DNA from: an uncultured Clostridia bacterium
Lineage (GTDB): Bacteria; Bacillota; Clostridia; Oscillospirales; UBA644
Direction of reading: 5' to 3'
NCBI GenBank assembly: GCA_948443805.1
Contig: CAOJUB010000001.1
Coordinates: 62,001 to 126,000 of the forward strand
Length of the DNA stretch: 64,000 nucleotides
Shown: piece by piece, positions 61,812 through 64,000 of the stretch
Layout of the letters: the number at the start of each line of letters is the position of its first letter
Numbering within the stretch: position 1 is the stretch's first letter
Notes under the pieces: model-generated
Seen by the model: only the letters and a program-made list of their open reading frames with translations
Database searches by the model: none
What the model was told of the DNA's origin: nothing
Translations under genes and position numbers: made by a program

Positions 61812-64000
61812 ATGAAGTATATGGGTCTGAATGAAATCCGGGAAAAATATCTTAGTTTTTTTGAAAGCAAGGGGCATTTGCGGCTTCCTTCGTTTCCTCT
61901 GGTTCCCCAAAACGATAAAAGTATTTTGCTGATCAATGCGGGAATGACGCCGTTGAAACCCTATTTTACGGGGGAACAGACGCCGCCCAGGAACCGTGTG
62001 ACAACCTGTCAGAAATGTATCCGTACGCCGGATATTGACAATGTCGGAAAAACGGCGCGGCACGGTACGTTTTTTGAAATGCTCGGGAATTTTTCTTTCG
62101 GCGATTATTTCAAAAAAGAGGTGATTCCCTGGGCGTGGGAATTCTGCACCGAGGTTATGCAGCTGCCGAAGGAAAGGCTGTATGTTACGGTATATCTGGA
62201 CGATGACGAGGCGTACGATATCTGGAAAAACGATATCGGCGTTGACCCTTCCCATATTTCAAGAATGGGAAAGGAAGATAATTTCTGGGAACACGGACAG
62301 GGTCCCTGCGGCCCCTGTTCGGAGATTTATTTTGACCGGGGCGAAGAAAAAGGCTGCGGCCGTCCGGATTGTAGGGTGGGTTGCGAGTGCGACCGGTATG
62401 TAGAATTCTGGAATCTTGTCTTTACCCAGTTTGACAATGACGGCAAGGGGAATTATACTAAGCTGGATCACTGCAATATCGATACCGGCATGGGGCTGGA
62501 GCGCCTTGCCTGCATTATGCAGCAGGTGGATTCTCTGTTTGATGTCGATACAATTAAAAATATTACGGCGGAAATCTCGGCGCTTTCGGGGAAAAAATAC
62601 GGGCAGTCTCATGAGACCGATGTGTCTCTCCGTGTGGTTACCGACCATATCCGGAGCACGGTGTTTATGGTCGGAGACGGGATTCTTCCTTCCAATGAAG
62701 GGCGCGGATATGTTCTTCGGCGTCTTTTGCGCCGTGCGGCGCGTCACGGGAAGCTGCTGGGGATAACCGCAGAGCATTTTCTCTGCGATCTGGCAGAAGT
62801 GGTTATCCGGGAAAGCGGCGGCGCTTATCCGGAACTTCAGGAGAAAAAAGAATATATCAAAACGATCATCGAACAGGAGGAGAACCGGTTTAATCAGACG
62901 ATCGACAGCGGCCTTGTCATTCTTTCCGAAATGATGGATCAGGCAAAAAAAGCGGGAGAAACAAAAATCTCCGGCAGCGATGCTTTCCGGTTATATGATA
63001 CGTTTGGTTTTCCGCTGGATCTGACGCTTGAAATTTTACGGGAAAACGGGCTGGAAACCGATGAAAACGCGTTTCACGAGTGTATGCAGGAGCAAAAGAC
63101 CCGGGCAAGAAATGCCCGTCAGGCTTCAGATTCTTCTGCCTGGAAGGGCGATGAGGCGGTGGCCGGTCTTCCGAAAACGGTTTTTGAGGGCTATATGGCT
63201 CTTGAGGGTTCAGGTACGGTTCTCCGGGTAATCGGTGGGGAAAATACCACGGTGATAACCGATAAAACAGTATTTTACGGCGAAAGCGGCGGACAGGCCG
63301 GCGATTGCGGAACCCTGATTGCCGATGGGGTGGAGTACCGCGTGACCGGCTGCAAAAAGAAAAACGGCGTTTTTCTGCATATTATTGCAGGGGAGGCTGA
63401 TATTTCGGAAGGCTGCGAGGTTTTTCTGAAGGTTTGCCGTGACTGCCGGGAAGCAACCATGCGGAATCATTCTTCCGCCCATCTTTTGCAGGCTGCGCTG
63501 AAAAAAGTTCTTGGCGGACATATTGCGCAGGCCGGCTCGTATGTGGATCGGGAGCGGATGCGATTTGACTTTTCGCATTTTGCACCGCTGACCGAAGACG
63601 AACTGAAAACAGTGGAAGACGAAGTGAATCGGGCTGTTTTTGCGGGACTTCCGGTTGTTTCTGAGGAAATGCCGCTGGAAGAGGCGAAAAACACCGGCGC
63701 GACGGCGCTCTTCGGTGAAAAATACGGCGATACCGTGCGGGTGGTTTCCATGGGAGATTTCTCGGTCGAATTCTGCGGCGGGACGCATGTGGAAAATACC
63801 GCCGGAATCGGGTTATTCAAGATTGTCTCTGAGACCGGCGTTGCTGCCGGCGTCAGAAGAATTGAAGCCGTGACCGGTGAAAACATGCTGGCGCTTTTCC
63901 GTGAAAAGGAAGCGCTTCTTAAAACGGTCTGCGGAATTCTGAAAACACCTGAAAAAGAAGCCGCTGCTCGGGCGGAATCGCTGACTGCTGAATTGAAGCA
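61812..64000 (+). CDS. alaS: Alanyl-tRNA synthetase (3' end cut by window edge)
   Basis: Open frame to window end: MNEIREKYLSFFESKGH-like start, QKCIRTPDIDNVGKTARHGTFFEMLGNFSFGDYFK, NHSSAHLLQAAL, EFCGGTHVENT. Confidence 0.97.
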   Translation, partial: MKYMGLNEIREKYLSFFESKGHLRLPSFPLVPQNDKSILLINAGMTPLKPYFTGEQTPPRNRVTTCQKCIRTPDIDNVGKTARHGTFFEMLGNFSFGDYFKKEVIPWAWEFCTEVMQLPKERLYVTVYLDDDEAYDIWKNDIGVDPSHISRMGKEDNFWEHGQGPCGPCSEIYFDRGEEKGCGRPDCRVGCECDRYVEFWNLVFTQFDNDGKGNYTKLDHCNIDTGMGLERLACIMQQVDSLFDVDTIKNITAEISALSGKKYGQSHETDVSLRVVTDHIRSTVFMVGDGILPSNEGRGYVLRRLLRRAARHGKLLGITAEHFLCDLAEVVIRESGGAYPELQEKKEYIKTIIEQEENRFNQTIDSGLVILSEMMDQAKKAGETKISGSDAFRLYDTFGFPLDLTLEILRENGLETDENAFHECMQEQKTRARNARQASDSSAWKGDEAVAGLPKTVFEGYMALEGSGTVLRVIGGENTTVITDKTVFYGESGGQAGDCGTLIADGVEYRVTGCKKKNGVFLHIIAGEADISEGCEVFLKVCRDCREATMRNHSSAHLLQAALKKVLGGHIAQAGSYVDRERMRFDFSHFAPLTEDELKTVEDEVNRAVFAGLPVVSEEMPLEEAKNTGATALFGEKYGDTVRVVSMGDFSVEFCGGTHVENTAGIGLFKIVSETGVAAGVRRIEAVTGENMLALFREKEALLKTVCGILKTPEKEAAARAESLTAELK

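Overview
This 64 kb window looks like a chromosomal segment from an anaerobic Firmicutes/Clostridia-type bacterium. The taxonomy is inferred from gene content and the ctsR-mcsA-mcsB-clpC order; no marker search was run. Most genes are housekeeping: mnmA, metF with a split metH, asnA, a complete F-type ATP synthase operon, ctsR-mcsA-mcsB-clpC, pncB, recJ, relA/spoT, dtd, hemZ, rpsU, metK, ispE and a partial alaS. I saw no tRNA, rRNA, CRISPR array, prophage, transposase or recognisable defence system. Main points of interest: (1) A nine-gene minus-strand operon (10003-17414) combines a D-amino-acid aminotransferase, both halves of the animal D-glutamate cyclase DGLUCY as separate genes (DUF4392 and DUF1445), 5-oxoprolinase PxpA/B/C, alanine racemase, a HAD phosphatase and an unknown 78-aa membrane protein. 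It reads as a D-glutamate/pyroglutamate recycling module. (2) Highly palindromic intergenic repeats at about 23.29-23.44 kb (+) and 31.26-31.66 kb (-) contain a cloverleaf-like 67-69 nt unit. Its stems differ between copies by compensatory base-pair changes, and it is flanked by TGGTATAAT-type -10 motifs. (3) A block of about 120 bp is duplicated after asnA. (4) The ATP synthase has an 85-aa epsilon subunit without the C-terminal domain and a c subunit with a Na+-type ligand signature. (5) Two secreted dockerin-bearing proteins are present with no cohesin in the window.
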